Source of the DNA: Nocardiopsis flavescens
GTDB lineage: Bacteria; Actinomycetota; Actinomycetes; Streptosporangiales; Streptosporangiaceae
DNA: 64,000 nucleotides
Assembly: GCF_900141985.1 (NCBI RefSeq)
Contig: NZ_FQZK01000001.1
Coordinates: 844,003 to 908,002, forward strand
Direction: 5' to 3'
In this document: one piece after another, positions 7,876-15,966 of the stretch
How the letters are laid out: every line of letters starts with the position of its first letter
Position numbering within the stretch: the first letter of the stretch is position 1
Notes under the pieces: generated by a model
What the model saw: the letters and a program-made list of their open reading frames with translations, nothing else
What the model was told of the DNA's origin: nothing
Database searches by the model: none
Program-made: the position numbers and the translations under genes

Positions 7876-9834
7876 TCAGAGCGCGAGCCCGGCCTCGCGC
7901 CCCTCGTGGACGGCCTGGAGCAGCGACCGGGGCGCCAGGGCGTCCCCGACCAGGCGGACCGGGACGCCGTGCTCCCGCGCGCCGCGGGCGAGCCCGTCCC
8001 GCGCGCGGGCGGGCCGGACCAGGAACAGCGCCGCCACCTCCGGCAGGGTGTGCCGCCCGGGGTTGCGGGGGGCGTACACCGTGACCGCCGGGCGCAGGCA
8101 CTCGACGGCGCTGGAGGTCCACACCGCGGCGCCCGCCCGCTCCAGGCGTTCGAGCATGGTCATGCGGCTGTAGTCGTTGACCGCCCACAGGGGGGCGGCG
8201 GCCGGGGTCACCAGGTGGACGTCGGCCCCGGCGCCGGCCAGGGTCTCGGCGACCGAGCCGGAGGCCCAGGAGCCCTCCTCGTCGAGCACGACGACGCACT
8301 CCCCCGCCCAGCGGCCGGGCTCCTCCAGCGCCTGTTCCGCGGTCAGGGCGGTCCCCCAGCCGGGCACGTGCGGGCGCTCGGACTCCGCGCCGCAGGCCAC
8401 GACGAGCACGTCGGGCCGCTCCCTCTCCAGCAGCCCGGGGTCCACCGGCGTCCCCGTGCGGACCCGGACGCCCAGGCGCTCCAGGCGCCCCTCCTGGTAG
8501 GCGCGCAGCAGGTCCAGCTCCGCCCGGCCGCGACCGCGCCGGGCCACCGCCGTCCGGCCGCCGGCGGACTCCTCGCGCTCCCACAGGGTGACGCGGTGCC
8601 CCCGCTCCGCGGCGGTGGCCGCGGCCTCCATCCCCGCGGGCCCGGCGCCCACGACGCCGACCTCCAGGGGCCGCGGGGCCCGGCCGGCCGTGCGGCGCTC
8701 GCCCTCGCGGCCGACCTCGGGGTTCATCATGCAGGTCAGCGGGCGGTGCGCGCCGATCTCGCCGATGCAGAAGTTGCAGGACACACAGGGCCGGATCTCG
8801 TCCTCGCGGCCCCGCAGCGCCTTGGAGACCAGGAGGGGGTCGGCGATGTGGGCCCGGGTCATGGCGACCATGCTCAGCTCTCCCCCGGCCAGGGCGCGCT
8901 CGGCGTCGTCGAGGTCCACCGCGCGGCAGGCCGCCAGCACCGGCGTGCGGGAGCACGCGCGGGCCACGTGCAGGGCCTGGTCCAGGTAGGGGGTGCGGCC
9001 CTCGCTCATGTCCGCCACGTGGTGCCCGATCGAGGGCGCGGTGTAGGAGGCCAGCGACACGTTCAGGAAGCCGAGGTCGCGGGTGGTGTCGAGCAGCGCG
9101 GCCAGGCGGACCCCCTGGTCGAGGTCCTGGCCGCCCGGGACCAGCTCGTCGGCGCTCAGGCGCACGCCCACCGCGACGTCCGCCCCGACCTCGTCCAGGA
9201 CGGCGTCGAGCACCTCCAGGGGGAAGCGCGTGCGCGCCCCCTCGTCGCCGCCGTAGGCGTCCGACCTGCCGTTGGAGGCCGGCGAGAGGAACTGGTGGAG
9301 CAGGTGGCCGTGCCCGAAGTGCACCTCCACGCCCTGGAACCCGGCGTCCGCGGCCAGCCGGGCCGCGGCGCGGTAGGCGTCGCGGACGGTCCGCATCTCC
9401 GCCCGGGTCATGGCGTGGGGCACCTGGCCGGTCAGGTGCCACCGGCGGGGCGAGGGCCCCCAGGACTCGCGCCTGCGGAAGTGGTTCTCGCTGTGCCGGC
9501 CGGCGTGGGTGATCTGGGTGAAGACCGCCGCCCCCTCGGCCCGGACCGCCTCGGCGATCCGGGCCAGGCCCCCGCGCGCCGCGGGCGAGGACGAGAGCCC
9601 TCCCACCCGGCCCAGGCTGGTCTCGTGCACCCGCAGGGGCTCCGTGATGATCAGGGCCGCCCCGCCCCGGGCGCGCTCGCGGTGGTACTCCACGTGGCGG
9701 TCCGTGGGGAGGAAGTCCTCGGCGAAGTTGGTGGTGTGCGCGGACACGAAGACGCGGTTGCGCAGTTCCAGCCCGGCCAGGCGGACCGGCGACAGGGCCC
9801 GGCGGCGGTGCCCGGGGACGGCGCGGCCGGTCAC
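7876..9834 (-). CDS. Old-yellow-enzyme/Fe-S/FAD oxidoreductase (2,4-dienoyl-CoA reductase / TMADH type)
   Basis: A 652-residue three-part flavoprotein. Residues 1-340 form an FMN-binding TIM barrel of the old yellow enzyme family. Cys350, 353, 356 and 368 give a Cx2Cx2Cx11C [4Fe-4S] motif with the compact spacing of trimethylamine dehydrogenase. Residues 390-652 carry a dinucleotide-binding domain starting VVGAGPAGMEAA (394-405). Relatives reduce conjugated C=C bonds with NAD(P)H or oxidatively demethylate amines. The GTG start at 9834 overlaps the NTF2-like stop by four bases. Next to a molybdenum hydroxylase, it is a good candidate for reducing the hydroxylated (oxo) heterocycle. Confidence 0.82.
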   Translation of the reverse strand: MTGRAVPGHRRRALSPVRLAGLELRNRVFVSAHTTNFAEDFLPTDRHVEYHRERARGGAALIITEPLRVHETSLGRVGGLSSSPAARGGLARIAEAVRAEGAAVFTQITHAGRHSENHFRRRESWGPSPRRWHLTGQVPHAMTRAEMRTVRDAYRAAARLAADAGFQGVEVHFGHGHLLHQFLSPASNGRSDAYGGDEGARTRFPLEVLDAVLDEVGADVAVGVRLSADELVPGGQDLDQGVRLAALLDTTRDLGFLNVSLASYTAPSIGHHVADMSEGRTPYLDQALHVARACSRTPVLAACRAVDLDDAERALAGGELSMVAMTRAHIADPLLVSKALRGREDEIRPCVSCNFCIGEIGAHRPLTCMMNPEVGREGERRTAGRAPRPLEVGVVGAGPAGMEAAATAAERGHRVTLWEREESAGGRTAVARRGRGRAELDLLRAYQEGRLERLGVRVRTGTPVDPGLLERERPDVLVVACGAESERPHVPGWGTALTAEQALEEPGRWAGECVVVLDEEGSWASGSVAETLAGAGADVHLVTPAAAPLWAVNDYSRMTMLERLERAGAAVWTSSAVECLRPAVTVYAPRNPGRHTLPEVAALFLVRPARARDGLARGAREHGVPVRLVGDALAPRSLLQAVHEGREAGLAL

Positions 9835-10268
9835 CGGGGACCCCCCTCGGGGCCGGGGCGCCAGCGCGGGTCCAGGTCGTCGGCGGAGCGGGCCAGCAGG
9901 ACCCCGGTGACCGCCAGGTCGTTCCACACCCGCTGGCGGGTGATGAGCCCGCCGGAGAGGTGGAAGTGGTCGGCGTAGCGGACGTGGTCGAAGGCCACCC
10001 CGTGCAGGTTCACCCCGAACAGCCGGCCGGTGGACAGGACGTGTCCGCCGTCCCCGGCCCCGTCGTAGGCGTCGCGGTGCTTGTCCACGCTGCGGTACCG
10101 GCGGCGGCCGTCGGCCAGGACCGACTCCAGGTCCCGGTGGACCACGCCGCCGGGGAAGACCATCACGGCCCCGGGCGCCAGGTGGGCCCCGGCCTGTTCC
10201 AGGCGGCCGGCCCCCACGTGGGCGAGGAAGTCCTCCACCACGGCGACGGCCGCCTCCAGGGCGCTCAC
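9831..10268 (-). CDS. NTF2/SnoaL-like protein
   Basis: A 145-residue single-domain protein with the cone-shaped NTF2-like pattern: an N-terminal helix pair (VVEDFLAHVGAGRLEQAGAH), a GAVMVFPGG strand and a closing strand (YADHFHLSGGLITRQRVWND) typical of SnoaL-like families that bind or isomerise small polar compounds. No catalytic set is certain. GTG start at 10266-10268 overlaps the Fe-S subunit stop (GTGA), and its own stop overlaps the OYE start, so it is translated as part of the chain. Likely roles: hydrolase, isomerase or binding protein for a pathway intermediate. Confidence 0.65.
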   Translation of the reverse strand: MSALEAAVAVVEDFLAHVGAGRLEQAGAHLAPGAVMVFPGGVVHRDLESVLADGRRRYRSVDKHRDAYDGAGDGGHVLSTGRLFGVNLHGVAFDHVRYADHFHLSGGLITRQRVWNDLAVTGVLLARSADDLDPRWRPGPEGGPR

Positions 10269-10744
10269 GGCCGGTCCGCCTCACGGGTCGCGCGCACGGC
10301 CGAGCGCACCGCCCGCAGGATGGGCCCGTAGCCGGTGCAGCGGCACAGGTTCCCGCTGACGGCCTGCACGATGTCCTCCTCGCCGGGGTCGGGGTCCCGG
10401 TCCAGGAGTTCGCGCACCGTCAGGAGCATCCCGGGCAAGCAGTACCCGCACTGGAAGGCGAACTCCTCCAGGAACGCCCGCTGCACGGGGTCGAGGTCGT
10501 CCTCGGTCCCCAGGTCCTCGATGGTCCGCAGCCGCGCGCCGTCGGCGCTGACGGCCAGCACCGAGCACGACTTGACGCTGCGGTCGTCCACCAGCACGGT
10601 GCACGCGCCGCAGTCCCCGGTGAGGCAGCCGACGTGCGTGCCGGTCAGCCCCACCTCCTCGCGCACCGCGTGCACGAGGAGCCGCCGCGGGTCCACCTCG
10701 ACCTCGCGGTCCTCGCCGTTGACGTTCAGACGGATCCGGTTCAC
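10265..10744 (-). CDS. Molybdenum hydroxylase small subunit, (2Fe-2S) protein (CoxS/XdhC-type)
   Basis: A 159-residue protein with two [2Fe-2S] clusters. The plant-ferredoxin-type ligands are Cys40, 45, 48 and 60; the C-terminal helical cluster ligands are Cys99, 102, 134 and 136. It passes electrons from the molybdenum centre of the large subunit to FAD in the middle subunit. GTG start at 10744 overlaps the FAD-subunit stop by four bases. Length and cysteine pattern match small subunits of xanthine dehydrogenase, nicotinate, quinoline and CO dehydrogenases. The three subunits are encoded in the order large, medium, small in the direction of transcription. Confidence 0.92.
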   Translation of the reverse strand: MNRIRLNVNGEDREVEVDPRRLLVHAVREEVGLTGTHVGCLTGDCGACTVLVDDRSVKSCSVLAVSADGARLRTIEDLGTEDDLDPVQRAFLEEFAFQCGYCLPGMLLTVRELLDRDPDPGEEDIVQAVSGNLCRCTGYGPILRAVRSAVRATREADRP

Positions 10745-11631
10745 GCCCTCCCCCTCTCCTGTCGGTCGGCACCGCGCAGGGCGCCCTCCACCGCGCGGGC
10801 CACGATCACCGGTGTGACGGCGGCCCGGTAGTGCGCGTCGGCCAGCACGTCGTCCACGAAGGCGGCCCCGCGGTCCGCCAGGGCGCGGGCGGCGCCGTCG
10901 GCGACCAGGGCGCGCCACGCCGGGTCGGCCGTGCCCCGGTGCGGGGCCGGCACGTCCAGCGCCACCGGCCGGTCGGCGGCGGCGCCCAGCGCCACCCGCA
11001 GGCCCCCGCCGGCCAGGACGGCCGCGGCCGAGGTGACGACCGGCCAGCTGCTCTCGGCCAGCTTGAACTTGACGTAGCCCCAGGCCAGCGCGTCCCCGTG
11101 CGGGAGCACCAGCTCGGCCAGCACCTCGTCGGGCCGCCGGGCGGTCCGGAAGGCGCCGAGGAAGAACTCCTGCGCCGGCACCTCCCGCACGCCGCGCGCG
11201 GACGCCAGGCGCAGGCGGGCTCCGAGCGCCACCAGGCATCCGGGGACGTCGGAGGCGGGGTTGGCGTAGGAGGCCGAGCCGCCCAGCGTGCCCCTGTTGC
11301 GGATCTGCGGGCCGCCGGTGATCCCGGCGGCGGCCCGCGCCAGCAGGCGCAGGGGGTGGCCGGGTCCCCTGTCGGTATCCGCGGCGAGCAGGGACGCGTA
11401 GTCGGTCATGGCGCCGACCACGGTCGCGCCGTCCTCCTCGCGGATGCCCGTCAGACCGGCCCGGCCCAGGTCCACCAGGGCGGACGGCACGACGTGCCCG
11501 TGGGTCATGGCGGGGACCACCATGGTGCCCCCGCCCACCAGGACGGTGCCCTCGTCGGCGCCCTCCAGGGCGGCGACCACGCCGTCCAGGTCCGCGGGCG
11601 CGGTGTAGCGGGGGGTGTCCTCGCCGGTCAC
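10741..11631 (-). CDS. Molybdenum hydroxylase medium subunit, FAD-binding (CoxM-type)
   Basis: A 296-residue FAD-binding subunit. FAD motifs are present: VLVGGGTMVVPAMTHG near residues 30-45 and the second pyrophosphate-binding stretch GGPQIRNRGTLGGSASYANPASD near residues 105-127. The C-terminal part matches the CO dehydrogenase flavoprotein C-terminal domain. GTG start at 11631 and stop at 10741 both lie in four-base overlaps with the neighbouring subunit genes. It collects electrons from the Fe-S subunit and delivers them to an external acceptor. Confidence 0.9.
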   Translation of the reverse strand: MTGEDTPRYTAPADLDGVVAALEGADEGTVLVGGGTMVVPAMTHGHVVPSALVDLGRAGLTGIREEDGATVVGAMTDYASLLAADTDRGPGHPLRLLARAAAGITGGPQIRNRGTLGGSASYANPASDVPGCLVALGARLRLASARGVREVPAQEFFLGAFRTARRPDEVLAELVLPHGDALAWGYVKFKLAESSWPVVTSAAAVLAGGGLRVALGAAADRPVALDVPAPHRGTADPAWRALVADGAARALADRGAAFVDDVLADAHYRAAVTPVIVARAVEGALRGADRQERGRA

Positions 11632-14018
11632 GGCGCCACCTCCTGAGCCGCGCGCCGGATGAGCTCCAGCACGGCCGGCGGGGTGAGCGGCACGCGGTCC
11701 ACCACGACCCCGAACGGGGACAGGGCGTCCTCCACCGCGTTGGCGATCGCCGCCTGGGCGCCGCCGACCCCGGCCTCGCCCGCCCCCTTGTTGCCGTGCA
11801 TCGTGTACGGGCTGGGCGTGACCTGGTGCTCCATGCGGATCTCGGGCACGTCGGCGGCCCGGGGCATCAGGTAGGACTTGAAGCGGTCGCTGAGCGTGGC
11901 CCCGTCCTCGCCGAAGACCAGCTGCTCGGACAGCGCGGCCCCCAGGCCCATGACCACGGCCCCCCAGGCCTGCCCCTCCACCAGCGCGGGGTTGATCATG
12001 GTCCCGCAGTCGTGCGCCATGGCGTAGTCCGCGATCTCCACCCTGCCGGTCTCGGCGTCCACCCGCACGGCGGCGGCGTGGACGCAGCTGGAGTAGGTGG
12101 GGTAGGGCTGGATGCGCCCGTGCGCGTCCGGCCGGTGGTCGATGTTGCCGGGCTTGTAGGCGCGGGTGGACTCCAGGATCGGCTCGACGCCGGAGGCCAC
12201 GTCGAAGGAGCGCGTGAGCACGGCCAGGGCCACCTCCGGCACCGGGACCGCGCCGGCCCCCGCCGGGTCGACGACCGCCCCGTCCCGGACCTCGGCGTCG
12301 GGGACGCCGAGCATCCGAGCCCCGACCAGGGCCAGGGTGCGGCGCACGTCCCGCGCGGCCAGGGCCGCCGAGCCGCCGCCCACCACCATGCTGCGCCCGC
12401 TGAAGTTGCCGAAGCCGTTGGGGCAGCGGTCGGTGTCCCCCTGGACGACGCGCACCCACTCCAGGGGGACGCCCAGCTCGGTGGCGACGATCTGCGCGAT
12501 GCCGGTGTCGTTGCCGCCCCCGGGGGAGGTGACCCCGGTCAGCACGGTGACCGAGCCGGTCACGGACATCCGGACGGTGGTGGTGTCGAATCCGGAGACG
12601 AAGCTGCCCGGGGAGTCGGAGGACTCCGGGGTCAGCTCCAGGGCCAGGCCCAGCCCGATGTGCTCGCCGGACGCGCGGGCCTCCCGCTGGCGTTCCCGCC
12701 ACCGCCGGTACCCCAGGCTCGTGGTGGCCTTGTCGAGCAGGCCGTGGAAGTCCCCGCTGTCGATGTTGAGGCCGGTGCTCGTCCGGTAGGGGAACTCGTC
12801 GGACCGGATGAAGTTGCGCTCGCGGACCACGGCCGGGTCCAGGCCGAGCCGGCGCGCCACCAGGTCCACGGCCCGCTCCATCACCAGGTGCGCCGAGTCC
12901 TTGCCGAACCCGCGGGCCGCGCTGAGCGGGGGCTTGTTGGTGGCCACGATCGACAGGTCGATCCGGCAGTCGGGGACCCGGTACCCCGAGGGCAGGGTGG
13001 TCGCGGACATGTTGGGCATGGCCCAGCCCGCCTGGGCCGTCATCGCGCCGGCGTCGGCGACGATGCGGTCGACCAGCGCCACGATCCGGCCGTCGGAGCG
13101 GGCCCCCACCGTGAAGCGGTGGACCTGCTGGCGGGACCCGGCCAGGAACGACTCCCGGCGGTCCTCGATCCACTTGACCGGGGCGCCCGCAAGCATGCTC
13201 AGCAGCGCCACCAGCGTCTCCTCCGGCTGGCCCTGCATCTTGAGGCCGAAGCTGCCGCCGACCTTCTCGGTGACGACCCGGATGCGGTTCTCCGGGATCC
13301 CCAGCGTGGCGGAGAGCATCCACCGCAGCTGGTGGGGGTTCTGGCAGGAGCCGTGCATCGTCAGGGTCTGCGCGTGCTCGTCCCAGTGCGCGAGGAAGCC
13401 GCGGGGCTCGATGGGCGCGGTCGTGGTCCGCCCGGAGCGGAAGGTCCCCTCCACCACCACGTCCGCGGACTCCAGCGCCCCGTCGGGGTCGCCGGTGCCG
13501 TAGCTCTTGGAGAGCACGACGTTGTCGGGCCACTCCGCGTACACGCGGGGGGCGTCCGGCTCCAGCGCCCGCTCGGCGTCCAGGACGTGCGGCAGGACGT
13601 CGTAGTCGACCCGGACCAGGCGCGCGGCCCGCTGCGCCCCCTCCCGGGTGTCGGCGACCACGGCCGCGACGGGCTGGCCGACGAAGACCACCCGGTCGGG
13701 CTCCAGGCAGCGGATGTCCACCCGGCGCGCCCCGCGGACCAGGGGGTCGATGAAGTACGGGGTCGGGGCGGCCAGGTCGCGGGCCCGCTCGCCGGTCAGC
13801 ACCAGCACGGTCCCCGGCAGGGCCTCGGCCTCCCCGGCGTGGACCCGCCGGATGCGCGCGTTGGCGACGGTGCTGCGCACCACCGCGGCGTACAGCGTAC
13901 CGGGCGGGCGCACGTCGTCGATGTAGCGCGCGCCCCCGGTGAGCAGGAGCGCCCCGTCGCGCTTGCGCGCGGCCTGGCCGATCCGGCCCGTCCCCCGGTC
14001 CGTCGCGGTCGCGCTCAT
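11628..14018 (-). CDS. Molybdenum hydroxylase large subunit, molybdopterin cytosine dinucleotide-binding
   Basis: A 796-residue catalytic subunit of the xanthine dehydrogenase/aldehyde oxidase family. N-terminal ARYIDDV and VVRSTVANARI segments belong to the a/b hammerhead domain; GGSFGLKMQGQPEE, SSCVHAAAVRVD and HGNKGAGEAGVGG are molybdopterin-binding segments, the last holding the essential base Glu748. The CO dehydrogenase active-site loop with its Cys is absent (SAARGFGKDS stands there), so it is not a form I CO dehydrogenase. It probably hydroxylates a carbon next to nitrogen in an aromatic N-heterocycle, using water as the oxygen source. No XdhC-type maturation gene is nearby. ATG at 14018 overlaps the AllA-like stop. 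Confidence 0.88.
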   Translation of the reverse strand: MSATATDRGTGRIGQAARKRDGALLLTGGARYIDDVRPPGTLYAAVVRSTVANARIRRVHAGEAEALPGTVLVLTGERARDLAAPTPYFIDPLVRGARRVDIRCLEPDRVVFVGQPVAAVVADTREGAQRAARLVRVDYDVLPHVLDAERALEPDAPRVYAEWPDNVVLSKSYGTGDPDGALESADVVVEGTFRSGRTTTAPIEPRGFLAHWDEHAQTLTMHGSCQNPHQLRWMLSATLGIPENRIRVVTEKVGGSFGLKMQGQPEETLVALLSMLAGAPVKWIEDRRESFLAGSRQQVHRFTVGARSDGRIVALVDRIVADAGAMTAQAGWAMPNMSATTLPSGYRVPDCRIDLSIVATNKPPLSAARGFGKDSAHLVMERAVDLVARRLGLDPAVVRERNFIRSDEFPYRTSTGLNIDSGDFHGLLDKATTSLGYRRWRERQREARASGEHIGLGLALELTPESSDSPGSFVSGFDTTTVRMSVTGSVTVLTGVTSPGGGNDTGIAQIVATELGVPLEWVRVVQGDTDRCPNGFGNFSGRSMVVGGGSAALAARDVRRTLALVGARMLGVPDAEVRDGAVVDPAGAGAVPVPEVALAVLTRSFDVASGVEPILESTRAYKPGNIDHRPDAHGRIQPYPTYSSCVHAAAVRVDAETGRVEIADYAMAHDCGTMINPALVEGQAWGAVVMGLGAALSEQLVFGEDGATLSDRFKSYLMPRAADVPEIRMEHQVTPSPYTMHGNKGAGEAGVGGAQAAIANAVEDALSPFGVVVDRVPLTPPAVLELIRRAAQEVAP

Positions 14019-14587
14019 GGCATGCTCACCCGGAGCGCGCGCCCGGTGCGGTGCACAGGGTTGCGCTTGTCCACGTCCATCAGGTGCACCTCTCCGTTCG
14101 GGTCGGGGCTGGCCTGGAGTCCGCGGGTGACGCCCGGCTGGCTGCTGATCAGGAACATCTGCCCGTCGCGGGTGGGGAAGGGCGGCTCGTGCCAGGTCCC
14201 CCGGCGCAGGTTGAGGCAGACGTCCCCGGGGACCAGGAAGGCCCGCAGGGCCCCGGGTTCGGGGAAGCCGTCCCGGAGCGGCGCCCCGGGGGCGGCGACC
14301 ACGCACACGTAGGGGTCCCCGCCCAGCGGGATGAAGGTCTGGGTCATCCCGGTGTGCCGCTCCAGGTAGCGGATGTCGCCCCCGCGGTAGCCGACGCGGA
14401 AGAGGATGAACTCCGGCGTCTCGTCCGACTCCAGGACCACGGGGCCGTGGACGGCGTTGCGGCCCGAGTAGAGGTCGATGGGCAGGCGCGGGGTGGCCTC
14501 CAGGGAGATCACCTCGCCGAAGGGCGAGAAGTCCTGCCCCTCCAGGGGGGCCGGGTCGAGGGTGAGGGTCTCGGTCTCGTTGCTCAC
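14015..14587 (-). CDS. Ureidoglycolate lyase (AllA)-like protein
   Basis: A 190-residue protein resembling the AllA ureidoglycolate lyase cupin family: FSPFGEVISLE near the N-terminus, a RHTGMTQTFIPLGG block (compare the family's RHPLGSQAFIPL) and LRRGTWHEPPFP at about residue 130 in place of the family's GTWHxPL. Genuine AllA splits ureidoglycolate into glyoxylate and urea. Here no uricase or allantoicase is present, so it may act on a different carbinolamine or ureido-type intermediate. GTG start at 14587 overlaps the MmgE/PrpD stop by four bases. Family placement is fairly confident; substrate is unknown. Confidence 0.65.
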   Translation of the reverse strand: MSNETETLTLDPAPLEGQDFSPFGEVISLEATPRLPIDLYSGRNAVHGPVVLESDETPEFILFRVGYRGGDIRYLERHTGMTQTFIPLGGDPYVCVVAAPGAPLRDGFPEPGALRAFLVPGDVCLNLRRGTWHEPPFPTRDGQMFLISSQPGVTRGLQASPDPNGEVHLMDVDKRNPVHRTGRALRVSMP

Positions 14588-15966
14588 GGTGCCTCCTCCC
14601 GCGCACCGACCGGGAGGGTCAGTGCGGCGATGACTTCGGTGACGGGGACGTCCTCCCCGGACAGGACCGCGTCGAGTGCGGCGCGCGCCGCGTCCGCTCC
14701 CACGACCGGCTCGGTGTAGGCGAGGAACTTGGCCTCGGCCTCCCCCTCCTCCAGGGGCGAGCGGCCGTCGCCGACGGGGACGTCCACGCCGTGGGTGAAC
14801 CTCTCCCCGTCGGCGGTGGTGACCGTGATCCGGGCCGGGGTGCTCTCGGGGTAGGCCGCCTGGAGGTCCGGCGCGGTCCGGACGCGCACCCGCGAGGCCA
14901 GGGCGAGGACGTCGGGGTCGGCCAGCCGCTCGGGTGTGTAGTGGGAGCCGTGCACCGTGCCGTGGCGCACGGCGCAGGCGAGCACGTACTGGAGGCTGAG
15001 CGTGGCGGCGGCGGCCGTGGGCGCGCCGTGCACGGGTCGGTCCACCAGCTCGGCGGCCACGTCGTAGACCTCGGCCTCCACCGAGCGCAGGTCGCCGGGG
15101 CCGAGCCCGCGGGCGGTGGCCAGCTCGACGGCGGCCTGGGCCGCGGCGTGGGTGTGGCGGCAGGCCGCGAAGCGCTTCTGGTGCACCTCCGTCAGGCTCC
15201 ACCGCTCGCCCAGGTCGTCGACGCTCAGCGGCCGGGGCTCCCCGGCCATGAGGGCCAGCGGCCCCCGCGGGTGGTCCAGGACCCCGTCCCACCCGCCCAG
15301 GCCGGCGCCGGAGGCCAGGGCCGCCCAGGCGCCGGTGCGGGCGATCTGGCCCGCGAAGGCGGGCTTGCCCGTGACCCCCGCGAAGATGGACTCCAGGGTG
15401 ACGGCCGGGACGTGGAAGGCGACCAGGCCCAAGGCCCGCTCGATCCGGTCGGCCCCGCCGCCGGCCGCGCGGGCCGCGGCGGCGGCCCCGCCGTAGGCCG
15501 CGGCGGTGGGGAACCACCCCCGCGGGGTGGCCCCGGGGTGCAGGGCCTCGCCGATGCGGTCGGCCACCTCGTAGCCGGCGATGACGGCGGTGACGAGTTC
15601 GCCGAGCGTCGCCCCCCGGACCTGGGCCAGCGCCAGGACCGGCGGGATCAGGTGCGAGGGGTGGAAGCCGCCGAACCGGTAGCCGTCCTGGTGCTCGTAG
15701 GCGTCGGCCGCGCAGCCGTTGGCGAAGGCCGCGTCGGCGGCCGGCAGCACCCGGCCGGTGCCCAGCACGCCGGCCTCGTGCGGCGCCTCGCCGAGCTGCC
15801 CGGGTCCGGTCAGCGCGCGGACCTCGGCGCTGGAGCGTCCGCCCACGGCGGTGCCCAGGAAGTCCAGCAGGAGCCGCCGCGCGTACGCGCGGACCGCCTC
15901 GGGCGGGTCGTCGCGGCCGAGTCCGCCGGTGAAGCGGGCGAACGCGCGGACCGGTCCGCCGCTCAT
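14584..15966 (-). CDS. MmgE/PrpD family protein (second of two)
   Basis: A 460-residue MmgE/PrpD protein, clearly divergent from the one at 3735-5177. Family landmarks: LLLDFLGTAVGG near residue 33, AYEHQDGYRFGGFHPSHLIPP where the other copy has YDDTHLPSILHPSA, ITGKPAF-like TGKPAFAGQIARTGAWA and a QKRFAACRHTHAAAQA block with conserved Cys and His. Enzymes of this family dehydrate, decarboxylate or epimerise carboxylic acids. ATG at 15966 overlaps the ABC ATPase stop (ATGA). Two copies in one presumed regulon suggest two different proton-abstraction steps rather than redundancy. Confidence 0.75.
   Translation of the reverse strand: MSGGPVRAFARFTGGLGRDDPPEAVRAYARRLLLDFLGTAVGGRSSAEVRALTGPGQLGEAPHEAGVLGTGRVLPAADAAFANGCAADAYEHQDGYRFGGFHPSHLIPPVLALAQVRGATLGELVTAVIAGYEVADRIGEALHPGATPRGWFPTAAAYGGAAAAARAAGGGADRIERALGLVAFHVPAVTLESIFAGVTGKPAFAGQIARTGAWAALASGAGLGGWDGVLDHPRGPLALMAGEPRPLSVDDLGERWSLTEVHQKRFAACRHTHAAAQAAVELATARGLGPGDLRSVEAEVYDVAAELVDRPVHGAPTAAAATLSLQYVLACAVRHGTVHGSHYTPERLADPDVLALASRVRVRTAPDLQAAYPESTPARITVTTADGERFTHGVDVPVGDGRSPLEEGEAEAKFLAYTEPVVGADAARAALDAVLSGEDVPVTEVIAALTLPVGAREEAP

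Noticed and set aside
11628-14018. Calling the molybdenum hydroxylase an aerobic CO dehydrogenase
   Set aside because: The loop that should carry the CO dehydrogenase Cys motif reads SAARGFGKDS, and no CoxG/CoxD-type accessory genes are present.
10265-14587. Reading the Mo-hydroxylase plus AllA-like gene as a purine (xanthine to urea) pathway
   Set aside because: No uricase, HIU hydrolase, OHCU decarboxylase, typical allantoinase or allantoicase is in the window. The guanine deaminase at 50701 is 36 kb away in another context.
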